NCBI RefSeq assembly: GCF_016901015.1 | Contig: NZ_JAFEUP010000007.1 | Location: 1 to 64,000, forward strand | Length of the DNA: 64,000 bases | Source: Zestomonas insulae | GTDB taxonomy: Bacteria > Pseudomonadota > Gammaproteobacteria > Pseudomonadales > Pseudomonadaceae | Direction: 5' to 3' | In this document: positions 1-8,349 of the stretch, in pieces | Layout of the letters: the number at the start of each line of letters is the position of its first letter | Numbering within the stretch: the first letter of the stretch is position 1 | Notes under the pieces: generated by a model | What the model saw: only the letters and a program-made list of their open reading frames with translations | Database searches by the model: none | Told to the model about the DNA's origin: nothing | Position numbers and translations under genes: made by a program

Positions 1-92
1 AGCCCCAGATCCTAGTGGCGAACCATGCGAAAGCCTGTCGATTTTGCATGCGACTGAATGATGTCGGTTAGTGCGAATGCCTGACGGTTTTC

Positions 93-470
93 ATGCGAAT
101 ACTCATGCTCGCCCAGGGTGTCGCCCTGGCTGGCCTGTTCAGTGACGCCACCCCGGCCAACGGCGACCGCGAAGGCCTGCACCGCAGGACCTACCCGGAT
201 GGGGCGGTCGTCGAGTACGACTTCGTCGCGCATGTGCTCCGCGCCGTACTGCCCGAGGGCGGCGTAACCCTCCTGACCAGCACCGGCGGCATCAACATCG
301 TTGGGCCGATCAATCACCAGGGCGACTACACCCAGGAAGGCAATCAGCAGGTCACCGGCAAAGTCACCGTCAGCCAAGACGTCGTCGCCGGCCCGGGCTC
401 CGTCAGCCTGATCGGCCACAAGCACAGCGGCGTGCAGGTCGGCGGCGCCCAGACGGGGGTGCCAGCATGA
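93..470 (+). pseudogene. Phage baseplate assembly protein V (P2 gpV-like), 5'-truncated remnant
   Basis: The reading frame gives 125 residues matching the C-terminal two thirds of P2-type gpV, the spike protein at the tip of a contractile tail. The recognisable part has the gpV features HRRTYPDGAVVEYD (about residues 30-43), a beta-helix-like stretch, and the metal-binding end GHKHSGVQVGG. The usual N-terminal OB-fold (roughly 70 residues) is missing: the same frame has a TAG at 69-71, and the bases before it do not encode gpV-like sequence. The stop overlaps the next start by 4 bp (ATGA), the usual V-W coupling in P2-like tails. I read it as debris of a prophage or tailocin at the island edge. 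The ATG at 93 is only the first available start. Confidence 0.7.
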
Positions 471-895
471 TCGGCATGAGCGCCAAGACCGGGCGCACCC
501 TCACCAGCAGCGCGCACCTGTCGCAGTCGATTGCGGACATCCTCACCACGACCATCGGCAGCCGCGTCATGCGCCGCGAATACGGCACCCTGCACGGCCA
601 GGAAGCAGGCTTCGGCATTCAAGCGGAGTTCCTCGCCAGACTGCAGGAACACATGGTGCCGCGCCCAACGTCGACCCAAGAAGGTCGTGGCGACCAGGCC
701 CACACCGTCACCACCCGCGAGCTGCAGGTACTGCGGTTACTTGCCCTCGGCTATCGCAATCGCGAAATCGCGGAAAAGATGTTCCTGTCCGAACTCACGG
801 TGAAATCGCACCTGCGCAAGATCAACACCAAGCTCGGTGCTCAAGGCCGAACGGGAGCGCTTGCCATCGCCCGCAGCAGGGGGCTGCTGGATTAG
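467..895 (+). CDS. Chimeric ORF: phage baseplate gpW N-terminus fused to a LuxR-type HTH domain
   Basis: This 142-residue frame joins two unrelated families. Residues 1 to about 42 look like the start of P2-type baseplate wedge protein gpW, with T-G-R near residue 8 and the typical motif SIADILTTTIGSRVMRREYG. Residues about 80-142 are a LuxR/MalT-type winged helix-turn-helix: TTRELQVLRLLALG, then NREIAEKMFLSELTVKSHLR and the end RTGALAIARSRGLL. The region between is unassigned. The gpW oligomerisation core and the large sensor/ATPase part of a MalT-like regulator are both absent. A deletion joining a phage tail gene to the 3' end of a regulator gene explains this best. The frame is open and keeps the V-W overlap start, so a protein could be made; whether it is functional is unknown. 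Confidence 0.6.
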   Translation: MIGMSAKTGRTLTSSAHLSQSIADILTTTIGSRVMRREYGTLHGQEAGFGIQAEFLARLQEHMVPRPTSTQEGRGDQAHTVTTRELQVLRLLALGYRNREIAEKMFLSELTVKSHLRKINTKLGAQGRTGALAIARSRGLLD

Positions 896-969
896 ACCGA
901 CAGGTAGCGTCGAGCAAACCGCGGCGGGATCGAGCGGGTAGTGCATCACCGAGCCTAGAATCAGGGCTA

Positions 970-1198
970 TTACTCTATCTCCGTCACCACAGAGCGCGCC
1001 CGCGCTAGCCCCGCCCGAACCCTAAACGCCCGCACCTCCCGGCGCCCCCCTTCCCCGCGCAAACTCGCCGATCTGCACCATGGCAATCCCACGCATCGCC
1101 AAGCCCGGCGCATCCTCGCGCAGCGCCACGAGACTCAGCGCGCGGAGCGCGTCACCGGCGGCCAAGGCGTGGGCAGCGGCGGTAATTAGGGAATCCAT
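970..1198 (-). pseudogene. Frameshifted remnant of a helical-repeat-type (TPR-like) protein gene
   Basis: The minus strand opens with MDSLITAAAHALAAGDALRA and continues LVALREDAPGLAMRGIAMVQIGEFARG, the alternating Ala/Leu helices of a TPR-like protein. The original frame ends at a TAG (1022-1024). A one-base shift in the G-rich run near 1050 lets the same type of sequence continue (REVRAFRVRAGLARARSVVTEIE) up to a TAA at 970-972. It resembles the N-terminus of long regulator-associated proteins I recall from Burkholderia and Pseudomonas, but I cannot name the family firmly. One frameshift plus an early stop marks it as dead. Confidence 0.45.
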
Positions 1199-1576
1199 TC
1201 GGGCCCATGAATAACGCCCTGATCGCTAGGAGACGACTGATCACCCCGCTAACAACGCCACCCATCGGTTGACACTGGTGCCCTGCAGCCAAAGCCAAAA
1301 ATTTGACCAATGCGACCAGCGCTTCTATTAATAAAACTAACTCACTGAGTTTCAACCGATATTCACAATTACATACCTACCGGAACTTAATCCTCGCATC
1401 ATGGTCGGTCATAAAGTCCCCCTCCAAGGGAACCCATGGGGTTCGCCCATGACCCCAAGTCGTTGATTTACTTGGTGCTCTCCCTGAACTATGTTGGCTC
1501 TCTGATACGCAGTCATGTTTCGCCCGCCTTGGTCGCCCTTATCACTGCGCTCTGATGTTCGAAACACCCGCATGAC
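1199..1576 (+). other. Leader/intergenic region upstream of the O-antigen operon
   Basis: I see no convincing gene here. The stretch is richer in A+T than its flanks, contains the promoter described separately at 1303-1331, and would form a leader of roughly 240 nt before the glycosyltransferase gene. The short reverse-strand open frames in it have no recognisable family features and no ribosome binding sites. Confidence 0.4.
1303..1331 (+). promoter_or_regulatory. Putative sigma70 promoter for the GT-rmlBDAC-wzm-wzt operon
   Basis: TTGACC at 1303-1308 and TATTAA at 1326-1331 are separated by exactly 17 bp, close to the sigma70 consensus. The site lies in A+T-rich DNA upstream of the first gene of a same-strand, overlapping gene series. 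The assignment rests on sequence match only. Confidence 0.45.
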
Positions 1577-2572
1577 ATGGATGAAACCAGCATGGGCTTT
1601 CAGATGAAGCATTCCCTGTTACTGGATGATCAGCCGAGGACGGCAACCCAGACAGAAAAGGTCGCGATTCTGCTCTCGACCTACAACGGCGCCGCGTACC
1701 TGGCCGAGCAACTCGATTCCCTGGTCGCGCAGACCCACACGAATTGGCAGATCTATGCCTCCGACGACGGCTCAGGGGATGCCACGCTGGAGATCCTCCG
1801 GCACTACCAGCATCAACTGGGCGGGCACCGACTGACCCTCTTCGAGGGCCCGCGCCAGGGGTTTGCAGCCAACTTCCTGGGAACGCTCCAGCGTCAAGAG
1901 TTCCAGGCCCAGTACTATGCTTTCTGCGACCAGGACGACTTGTGGCAGCCGGATCGCCTCGCCCTGGGTATCGCGTGGATGCGCAACATCCCAGACGAGC
2001 AACCCGCCTTGTACTGCTCCCGCACGCAACTGGTCGATGCGCAAGGACAGCCACTGGGGCTTTCCCCCCTGTTCAGCGAAGCCCCCAGCTTCAGGAATGC
2101 CCTAGTGCAGAGCATTGCCGGCGGCAACACCATGCTATTCAACCAGGCGACGCGTGCCCTGCTGCAGGGCACCGACCGCACTGCGCGCATCATTTCCCAC
2201 GACTGGTGGACGTACATCCTGGTGTCCGGTTGCGGTGGCCAGGTTTTCTACAATCCCGAACCGACCATCCGCTACCGGCAACATGAGCGCAACCTGATGG
2301 GCTCGAACTCCAGCCTCAACGACCGGCTCAAGCGCCTCGGCCAAATGTTCGCCGGCACCTTCCGCGAGTGGAACGATGCCAACCTCCACGCCCTCGCCCC
2401 GCTCCGCAACCTGCTGACCCGCGACAACCAGACCACCCTGGAACTCTTCGAGCAGGCCCGGCATGCCTCGCTGCCGCAACGGGCACTGCTGTTGCAACGC
2501 TCCGGCGTCTATCGGCAAACGCTGACCGGCAATCTTGGCCTTGCCGCCGCCACTCTTCTTCAAAGGATCTGA
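1577..2572 (+). CDS. GT2 family glycosyltransferase (rhamnosyltransferase-like)
   Basis: A 331-residue GT-A fold enzyme expected to add a sugar, possibly rhamnose, to the lipid-linked O-antigen on the cytoplasmic side of the inner membrane. The N-terminal nucleotide-sugar binding motif is LLSTYNGAAYLAEQLDSL (about residues 32-50). It is followed by SDDGSGD with the metal-binding acidic residues (about 62-68) and FCDQDDLWQPDRL (about 114-126), all typical of the WbbL/RfbF-like GT2 group. It lies 5 bp upstream of rmlB, so donor synthesis and use are linked. The start is uncertain: in-frame ATGs also occur at 1592 and 1604, and none has a strong Shine-Dalgarno sequence. The acceptor and exact sugar cannot be read from the sequence. 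Confidence 0.85.
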   Translation: MDETSMGFQMKHSLLLDDQPRTATQTEKVAILLSTYNGAAYLAEQLDSLVAQTHTNWQIYASDDGSGDATLEILRHYQHQLGGHRLTLFEGPRQGFAANFLGTLQRQEFQAQYYAFCDQDDLWQPDRLALGIAWMRNIPDEQPALYCSRTQLVDAQGQPLGLSPLFSEAPSFRNALVQSIAGGNTMLFNQATRALLQGTDRTARIISHDWWTYILVSGCGGQVFYNPEPTIRYRQHERNLMGSNSSLNDRLKRLGQMFAGTFREWNDANLHALAPLRNLLTRDNQTTLELFEQARHASLPQRALLLQRSGVYRQTLTGNLGLAAATLLQRI

Positions 2573-2577
2573 ACCCC

Positions 2578-3636
2578 ATGACGATTCTCGTGACCGGCAG
2601 TGCCGGCTTCATCGGCGCCAATTTCGTGCTCGACTGGCTGGCCATCAATGACGAACCGGTGATCAGCCTGGACAAGCTGACCTATGCCGGCAACCTGCAG
2701 AATCTCGCCAGCCTGGACAACGACGAACGCCACACCTTCGTGCATGGCGACATCGGTGATGGCGAGCTTGTCGATCGGCTGCTCAAAGAGTATCGCCCCC
2801 GCGCAATCCTGAACTTCGCCGCGGAATCCCACGTCGACCGCTCCATCCATGGCCCGGAAGACTTCATCCAGACCAACATCGTCGGCACCTTCCGCCTGCT
2901 CGAAGCGGTACGCGCATACTGGAACTCCCTATCGGAAGCAGACGCAGCAGCATTCCGCTTCCTGCACATTTCCACCGACGAAGTCTACGGCTCCCTCGGC
3001 CCGAATGATCCCGCCTTCAGGGAAACCAACAAGTACGAGCCGAACAGCCCCTACTCGGCCTCCAAGGCCGCCTCCGACCACTTGGTGCGCGCCTATCACC
3101 ACACCTACGGGCTACCGGTGCTGACCACCAACTGCTCGAACAACTACGGGCCGTACCACTTCCCGGAGAAGCTGATCCCACTGGTCATTCACAACGCCCT
3201 GGCCGGCAAGCCGCTGCCGATCTACGGCGATGGCCAGCAGATCCGCGACTGGCTGTATGTGAAGGACCACTGCAGCGCCATCCGCCGGGTACTGGAAGCC
3301 GGCCAGCTGGGCGAGACATACAACGTCGGCGGCTGGAACGAAAAGGCCAACCTCGATGTGGTCCATACTCTTTGCGACATTCTCGATCAGGAAAAGGCCA
3401 GAGAAGACGGACACAGCTATCGCGAACAGATCACCCTTGTTAAGGATCGTCCCGGTCACGATCGCCGCTACGCCATGGACGCCACGCGGCTGGAACGCGA
3501 GCTGAACTGGAAGCCGGCAGAGACCTTCGAGACCGGCATCCGCAAGACCGTGCGCTGGTACCTGGACAACCAGGACTGGGTAACCAACGTCACCAGCGAC
3601 GCATACCGGGAATGGGTAGGAAAGCACTACGCATGA
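2578..3636 (+). CDS. rmlB: dTDP-glucose 4,6-dehydratase RmlB
   Basis: Second enzyme of dTDP-L-rhamnose synthesis: it converts dTDP-glucose to dTDP-4-keto-6-deoxyglucose using bound NAD+. It is a 352-residue extended short-chain dehydrogenase with the Rossmann motif TGSAGFIGANF at the N-terminus, the active-site STDEVYG, and the YSASK (YxxxK) catalytic pair. The ATG at 2578 is chosen over longer frames because AAGGA lies just upstream (2562-2566) and family members start with MTILVTG. It overlaps rmlD by 4 bp. Length and motifs are those of an intact enzyme. Confidence 0.96.
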   Translation: MTILVTGSAGFIGANFVLDWLAINDEPVISLDKLTYAGNLQNLASLDNDERHTFVHGDIGDGELVDRLLKEYRPRAILNFAAESHVDRSIHGPEDFIQTNIVGTFRLLEAVRAYWNSLSEADAAAFRFLHISTDEVYGSLGPNDPAFRETNKYEPNSPYSASKAASDHLVRAYHHTYGLPVLTTNCSNNYGPYHFPEKLIPLVIHNALAGKPLPIYGDGQQIRDWLYVKDHCSAIRRVLEAGQLGETYNVGGWNEKANLDVVHTLCDILDQEKAREDGHSYREQITLVKDRPGHDRRYAMDATRLERELNWKPAETFETGIRKTVRWYLDNQDWVTNVTSDAYREWVGKHYA

Positions 3637-4541
3637 ACAAGATTCTTCTGCTCGGCGCCAACGGCCAGGTCGGCTGGGAACTGCAGCGCTCCCTGGCGCC
3701 TCTGGGCGAGCTGGTCATCTGCGACCGGCAACGCGGAAACCTGGCAGACCTTCAAGGACTGGCAGCGCTGGTGAATCGCGAACGGCCGGATGTGATCGTC
3801 AACGCTGGTGCCTATACCGCCGTGGACAAGGCCGAGAGCGATGTTGACAGCGCTCGCCGAGTGAACGCCGAGGCGGTTGCCGTACTGGCTTCCGCCGCAA
3901 GAGAGCTGGAGGCCTGGCTGGTGCACTACTCCACCGATTACGTGTTCGACGGTAGCGGCAGCAGCCCCTTCGATGAAGACGCCGCCACCGGCCCACTCGG
4001 TGTCTACGGCCAGACCAAACTGGAAGGTGAACTGGCAATCCGCGAAAGCAGCTGCCGGCACCTGATCTTCCGCACCAGCTGGGTCTATGCCACCCGTGGC
4101 GGCAACTTCGCCAAGACCATGCTGCGCCTGGCCAGGGAGCGCGAGGAGCTGAGCGTAGTCGCCGACCAGATCGGCGCCCCGACCAGCGCCGAACTGATCG
4201 CCGACGTCACGGCACTTGCGCTGTACCGGCTGCAGCACGACGCATCCCTTGCCGAGCACGCCAGCGGCACCTATCACCTGGTGGCCAGCGGCGAAACCAG
4301 TTGGCACAACTACGCCCGCTTCGTCATCGGCGAGGCGCAGCGCCTGGGCTGCGCGCTGAAAACCAGCCCCGAGCGCATCCACCCGATCACCACCCGCGAT
4401 TACCCGCTACCGGCCAAGCGCCCGGCAAACTCCCGACTGACCAACCGCAAATTGCAACGCACCTTTGCCGTGGCTCTACCACAATGGGAATACCACGCCC
4501 AGCGCATGATCAGAGAACTGATCGAAATGGAGGCAGTATGA
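3633..4541 (+). CDS. rmlD: dTDP-4-dehydrorhamnose reductase RmlD
   Basis: Last enzyme of the rhamnose pathway: it reduces dTDP-4-keto-L-rhamnose to dTDP-L-rhamnose with NAD(P)H. The 302-residue protein begins MNKILLLGANGQVGWEL (Rossmann GxxGxxG) and contains YSTDYVFDG and YGQTKLEGE, the YxxxK catalytic segment. An AGGA at 3617-3620 precedes the start. The start overlaps the rmlB stop and the stop overlaps the rmlA start (both ATGA), so translation is probably coupled through rmlBDAC. The order B-D-A-C is the usual Pseudomonas one. Confidence 0.96.
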   Translation: MNKILLLGANGQVGWELQRSLAPLGELVICDRQRGNLADLQGLAALVNRERPDVIVNAGAYTAVDKAESDVDSARRVNAEAVAVLASAARELEAWLVHYSTDYVFDGSGSSPFDEDAATGPLGVYGQTKLEGELAIRESSCRHLIFRTSWVYATRGGNFAKTMLRLAREREELSVVADQIGAPTSAELIADVTALALYRLQHDASLAEHASGTYHLVASGETSWHNYARFVIGEAQRLGCALKTSPERIHPITTRDYPLPAKRPANSRLTNRKLQRTFAVALPQWEYHAQRMIRELIEMEAV

Positions 4542-5422
4542 AGCGCAAGGGAATCATCCTCGCCGGCGGCTCCGGCACCCGCCTGCATCCGGCGACACTG
4601 GCGATCTCCAAACAGCTCCTGCCAATCTACGACAAACCGATGATCTACTACCCGCTCAGCACCCTGATGCTGGCAGGCATCCGCGACATCCTGATCATCT
4701 CCACCCCACAAGATACTCCTCGCTTCGAGCAGTTGCTGGGCGACGGCAGTCAGTGGGGGCTCAACCTTCAATATGCGGTCCAGTCATCCCCGGACGGTCT
4801 GGCGCAGGCCTTCCTGATCGGCGAGTCGTTCATCGGCAACGACCTCAGCGCCCTGGTACTGGGCGACAACATCTACCACGGCCACGACCTGCAAGACCTG
4901 CTGTACCACGCCATGGACCGAGAAGCCGGTGCCAGCGTGTTCGCCTACCACGTACAAGACCCGGAACGTTACGGCGTGGTGGAGTTCGACGAAGGCGGCA
5001 AGGCCATCAGCCTGGAAGAAAAGCCCAAGCACCCCAAGTCCAACTATGCTGTAACCGGCCTTTACTTCTACGACCAGCAGGTGGTCGACATTGCCAAGAG
5101 CCTCCGGCCTTCTGCGCGCGGCGAATTGGAAATCACCGACGTGAACCGCGCTTATCTGGAAATGGGTCAGCTTTCCGTGGAGATCATGGGTCGCGGCTAC
5201 GCCTGGCTGGACACTGGCACCCATGACTCACTGCTTGAGGCCAGCGCTTTTATCGCCACCCTGGAAAACCGCCAAGGCCTGAAAGTTGCCTGCCCTGAAG
5301 AAATCGCCTTCCGTCAGAAATGGATCAGCCCCGAGCAACTCGAAGCGCTCGCCACACCGCTGACCAAGAACGGTTATGGCCAATACCTACAACGCCTACT
5401 GGCCGAGACCGTGTACCGATGA
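4538..5422 (+). CDS. rmlA: Glucose-1-phosphate thymidylyltransferase RmlA
   Basis: First step of the pathway: it makes dTDP-glucose from glucose-1-phosphate and dTTP, and in this family is feedback-inhibited by dTDP-rhamnose. The 294-residue protein has the nucleotidyltransferase signature GIILAGGSGTRLHPAT at residues 5-20, the KQLLPIYDKPMIYYPLS substrate loop, and VLGDNIYHG with a catalytic Asp. GGAGG at 4529-4533 is well placed for the ATG at 4538. It is the last operon gene with the high G+C typical of this chromosome; the next gene, rmlC, is clearly richer in A+T. Confidence 0.96.
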   Translation: MKRKGIILAGGSGTRLHPATLAISKQLLPIYDKPMIYYPLSTLMLAGIRDILIISTPQDTPRFEQLLGDGSQWGLNLQYAVQSSPDGLAQAFLIGESFIGNDLSALVLGDNIYHGHDLQDLLYHAMDREAGASVFAYHVQDPERYGVVEFDEGGKAISLEEKPKHPKSNYAVTGLYFYDQQVVDIAKSLRPSARGELEITDVNRAYLEMGQLSVEIMGRGYAWLDTGTHDSLLEASAFIATLENRQGLKVACPEEIAFRQKWISPEQLEALATPLTKNGYGQYLQRLLAETVYR

Positions 5423-5964
5423 AAGCCACTCACCTCGCCATTCCCGATGTCGTACTGATAGAGCCCAGAGTTTTTGGTGACGAGAGAGGATTCTTTTTTG
5501 AGAGTTTCAATCACTGTCAGTTCGAAGAGATCATCGGTCGCCCAGCGACATTTGTGCAGGACAATCACTCCCGCTCAATAAGAGGCGTATTACGTGGGCT
5601 TCACTACCAGATCAGTAACCCCCAAGGAAAATTGGTCCGGGTAGTAACAGGCAAAGTATTCGACGTCGCAGTAGATATTCGGAAGAGCTCTCCAACCTTT
5701 GGAAAGTGGGTTGGCGAACTCTTGACTGCGGAAAACAAGAAGCAACTCTGGGTCCCAGAAGGTTTTGCTCACGGCTTCCTAGTACTAAGCGACAGCGCAG
5801 AGTTTCTCTACAAAACCACCGCTTATTACTCCCCCATACATGAACGCTGCCTCATCTGGAACGATCCGACTCTCGGCATAAAGTGGCCAACCAACGCGCC
5901 CCCTACACTGTCCTGCAAGGACGCTCTTGGGCTCCCTCTGGACCAGGCCGAGGTTTTCGTCTGA
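5419..5964 (+). CDS. rmlC: dTDP-4-dehydrorhamnose 3,5-epimerase RmlC
   Basis: Third enzyme of the pathway: it inverts C3 and C5 of dTDP-4-keto-6-deoxyglucose. It is a 181-residue cupin-type epimerase with DERGFFFESF near residue 21, the QDNHSRSIRGVLRGLHYQ segment carrying the catalytic His, and VPEGFAHGFLVLS. Its length is normal for the family. It overlaps rmlA by 4 bp. Codon use changes at this gene: A/T-ending codons and A+T content rise sharply relative to rmlBDA and stay high into wzm/wzt, which suggests a recombination boundary near the rmlA/rmlC junction. Confidence 0.95.
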   Translation: MKATHLAIPDVVLIEPRVFGDERGFFFESFNHCQFEEIIGRPATFVQDNHSRSIRGVLRGLHYQISNPQGKLVRVVTGKVFDVAVDIRKSSPTFGKWVGELLTAENKKQLWVPEGFAHGFLVLSDSAEFLYKTTAYYSPIHERCLIWNDPTLGIKWPTNAPPTLSCKDALGLPLDQAEVFV

Positions 5965-6782
5965 TGCAAGAATTCCCCGTATCACCCAAGGCAATGGTTG
6001 CTAGCCTTTGGTGTAATCGCAGCCTGATCAAGACCCTGATCCAGCGTGAAGTGGTCGGCCGTTATCGTGGCTCACTTCTAGGCATTCTTTGGTCATTCTT
6101 CAATCCGATCTTTATGCTCACCGTCTATACCTTTGTCTTCAGCTATGTGTTCAAAGCACGCTGGAGCGCAGGGGGGGACTCGAAAACTGAGTTTGCCCTA
6201 GTCCTGTTCTGCGGCCTGATGATCTTCAACCTATTCGCAGAATGCGTAAACCGAGCTCCCGGACTAATTTTATCTAACGCAAATTATGTCAAGAAAGTCG
6301 TTTTCCCTCTGGAAATATTACCTTGGGTGTCAGTTGGCGTATCTCTATTTCACGCACTTATTAGCCTTACCGTTTGGCTTATTGCCTACATCATATTGTT
6401 CGGCCCCCCTCACTCCAGCATTGCTCTGCTACCGGTGATAATCACCCCTCTGGTACTGATGGTAATGGGCCTCTCTTGGATTCTAGCTTCACTGGGCGTG
6501 TATCTTCGTGATGTCGCACAATTTATTGGCATCATCACCTCGACCATGATGTTTATTTCGCCAATTTTCTATCCCGCAGCTGCTCTGCCTGATGAGTATC
6601 AAAAGTATCTCTACATGAACCCCTTGACGCTGGTAATAGAGCAAGCCAGAGATATCTTACTTTGGGGAAAATTCCCGAACTATGCCGCCCTTGCTCTCTA
6701 TACCCTGGCGGCTGCAATGACTGCCTGGGCAGGGTTCGCTTGGTTCCAGAGAACAAGAAAAGGATTCGCAGATGTCCTCTGA
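5964..6782 (+). CDS. wzm: O-antigen ABC transporter permease Wzm
   Basis: Inner-membrane half of the ABC-2-type exporter that moves finished undecaprenyl-linked O-polysaccharide to the periplasm. The 272-residue protein has a short cytoplasmic N-terminus with QREVVGRYRGSLLGILWSF, conserved in Wzm/KpsM/TagG permeases, and about six hydrophobic segments. It begins one base inside the rmlC stop and overlaps wzt by 11 bp. An ABC-dependent (Wzm/Wzt) rather than Wzx/Wzy route implies that the chain is completed in the cytoplasm by enzymes encoded here or nearby. Confidence 0.93.
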   Translation: MQEFPVSPKAMVASLWCNRSLIKTLIQREVVGRYRGSLLGILWSFFNPIFMLTVYTFVFSYVFKARWSAGGDSKTEFALVLFCGLMIFNLFAECVNRAPGLILSNANYVKKVVFPLEILPWVSVGVSLFHALISLTVWLIAYIILFGPPHSSIALLPVIITPLVLMVMGLSWILASLGVYLRDVAQFIGIITSTMMFISPIFYPAAALPDEYQKYLYMNPLTLVIEQARDILLWGKFPNYAALALYTLAAAMTAWAGFAWFQRTRKGFADVL

Positions 6783-8118
6783 GCTTGCCATCCGGGTAGC
6801 AAACCTCAGCAAGTGCTACCAAATTTACGACAAACCGCGAGACCGCCTGATGCAGATGCTGATGCGGGGACACAAGCAGTACTTTCGCGAGTTCTGGGCG
6901 GTTCGCGATGTATCATTTGAAATAAAAAAAGGTGAAACAGTAGGAATCGTGGGGCGCAATGGGAGTGGAAAATCCACGTTGCTTCAAATGATTTGTGGAA
7001 CCCTGAACCAAACCAGCGGAAGCATTGAAACTCAAGGGAGAATAGCAGCATTGCTAGAGCTGGGCTCAGGGTTCAACCCAGAGTTCACAGGCCGAGAGAA
7101 TGTATACCTGAATGCTGCTGTATTGGGCCTCGATAGGCACGAGGTCGACGAATGTTTCAGCGAGATCGTAAAATTCTCGGAAATAGGAGATTTTATTGAT
7201 CAACCAACAAAGACCTACTCCAGCGGCATGCTAGTGAGATTGGCATTCTCTGTCCAGGCCATGATTGAGCCAGACATACTTATCGTCGACGAAGCACTTG
7301 CCGTAGGCGACGAAAAATTTCAACGGAAGTGTTTCTCTCGCCTTGAAGAGCTCAAAAATCGAGGAACCTCAATATTATTTGTCTCCCACTCTGAGACACA
7401 AATAATCGAACTCTGCGACCATGCCCTTTTAATTGATCATGGAGAGCTCATCATGAACGCTTCTCCCTTGCAGATAGTTCGATCATATCAAAGACTCATT
7501 TACGCCCCAGAAGCTGAGCAAGCTGCACTCTTAGAAAAATATAAGAGAAACGATCCACTCTACGACTCTGCGCCATCCTCTCCCACCAGCCCAACCGATA
7601 GTTTCCAAGAGGCGTCCAAAGAGACCGCTGTTCTTAACCACTACGATCCAAATCTGACCCCAGAAACAACTACTATTTATCCTGAGCAAGGCGCAAGGAT
7701 TAAGCGTATTGCAATACATGACTGCAACGGTGACGCCGTTAATATCCTTGAGCCCATGAAGAAATACCGGATCGTTTCAGAAGGAGATTTTAGTGAGGAT
7801 CTGGAAAGGCTGTTCTTTGGTATTCATATTCGCTCGATCTCCGGCGCAGTAATATCAGGCCAACGACACCCTGAAGACGGAAAGTACATAGACCGCTCAC
7901 AGGCTGGAAAACGCTTTAGAGTAGAGTTCTCGTTCAACATGAACCTGCTCCCCGGAACTTATTTTGTTGGCGGAGGAGTTTGGTCAGAAAACAGTGCCTC
8001 CTGCGCCCATAGAATTCTTGACGCAATAATGTTCAGAGTACAGAGCAGCGGCCCACAGAACGCATTTGGCTATTGCAACCTGACAGCTTCTCCTGCTGTG
8101 CTATCAATAGAGGAATAA
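6772..8118 (+). CDS. wzt: O-antigen ABC transporter ATPase Wzt with C-terminal carbohydrate-binding domain
   Basis: ATPase partner of Wzm, 448 residues. The nucleotide-binding domain (about residues 1-245) has Walker A GRNGSGKST, the signature YSSGMLVRLAF, Walker B ILIVDEALAVGD and an H-loop His in FVSHS. Residues about 290-448 form the extra beta-sandwich typical of Wzt proteins that recognise a modified non-reducing end of the glycan. This fits a capped O-antigen, and the downstream methyltransferases are candidate capping enzymes (inference). AGGA at 6761-6764 supports the start. The low-complexity linker near residues 258-280 (PSSPTSPTDS) separates the two domains. Confidence 0.93.
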   Translation: MSSELAIRVANLSKCYQIYDKPRDRLMQMLMRGHKQYFREFWAVRDVSFEIKKGETVGIVGRNGSGKSTLLQMICGTLNQTSGSIETQGRIAALLELGSGFNPEFTGRENVYLNAAVLGLDRHEVDECFSEIVKFSEIGDFIDQPTKTYSSGMLVRLAFSVQAMIEPDILIVDEALAVGDEKFQRKCFSRLEELKNRGTSILFVSHSETQIIELCDHALLIDHGELIMNASPLQIVRSYQRLIYAPEAEQAALLEKYKRNDPLYDSAPSSPTSPTDSFQEASKETAVLNHYDPNLTPETTTIYPEQGARIKRIAIHDCNGDAVNILEPMKKYRIVSEGDFSEDLERLFFGIHIRSISGAVISGQRHPEDGKYIDRSQAGKRFRVEFSFNMNLLPGTYFVGGGVWSENSASCAHRILDAIMFRVQSSGPQNAFGYCNLTASPAVLSIEE

Positions 8119-8349
8119 CATTGAGAGCATTATTAGCTCTGGAGGACACCAGTTTGAGGCCTCCCCTCCCAAGCCTCCCTGCGCGCCTCCAGCACGGCCA
8201 GATACATTTGAATCACACCGAACACAATGGCTGCGCACGCCACCCGACATGACACCTAAAACATCACCAGAAAAACAAACCTCGAGCAAAGAGCAAACAG
8301 ACAAACCTGGAAATATAGTTAAAAGCACAATCCGAAAGCCACCTCTAAA

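Noticed and set aside
1172..1190. GGCGGTAATTAGG as an ops/JUMPstart antitermination element
   Set aside because: It differs from GGCGGTAG in the critical last base, lies upstream of the likely promoter and falls within the pseudogene.
1152..1612. Two reverse-strand open frames of 67 codons each upstream of the glycosyltransferase
   Set aside because: They have no ribosome binding sites or recognisable motifs, and the first overlaps the frameshifted remnant in a different frame.
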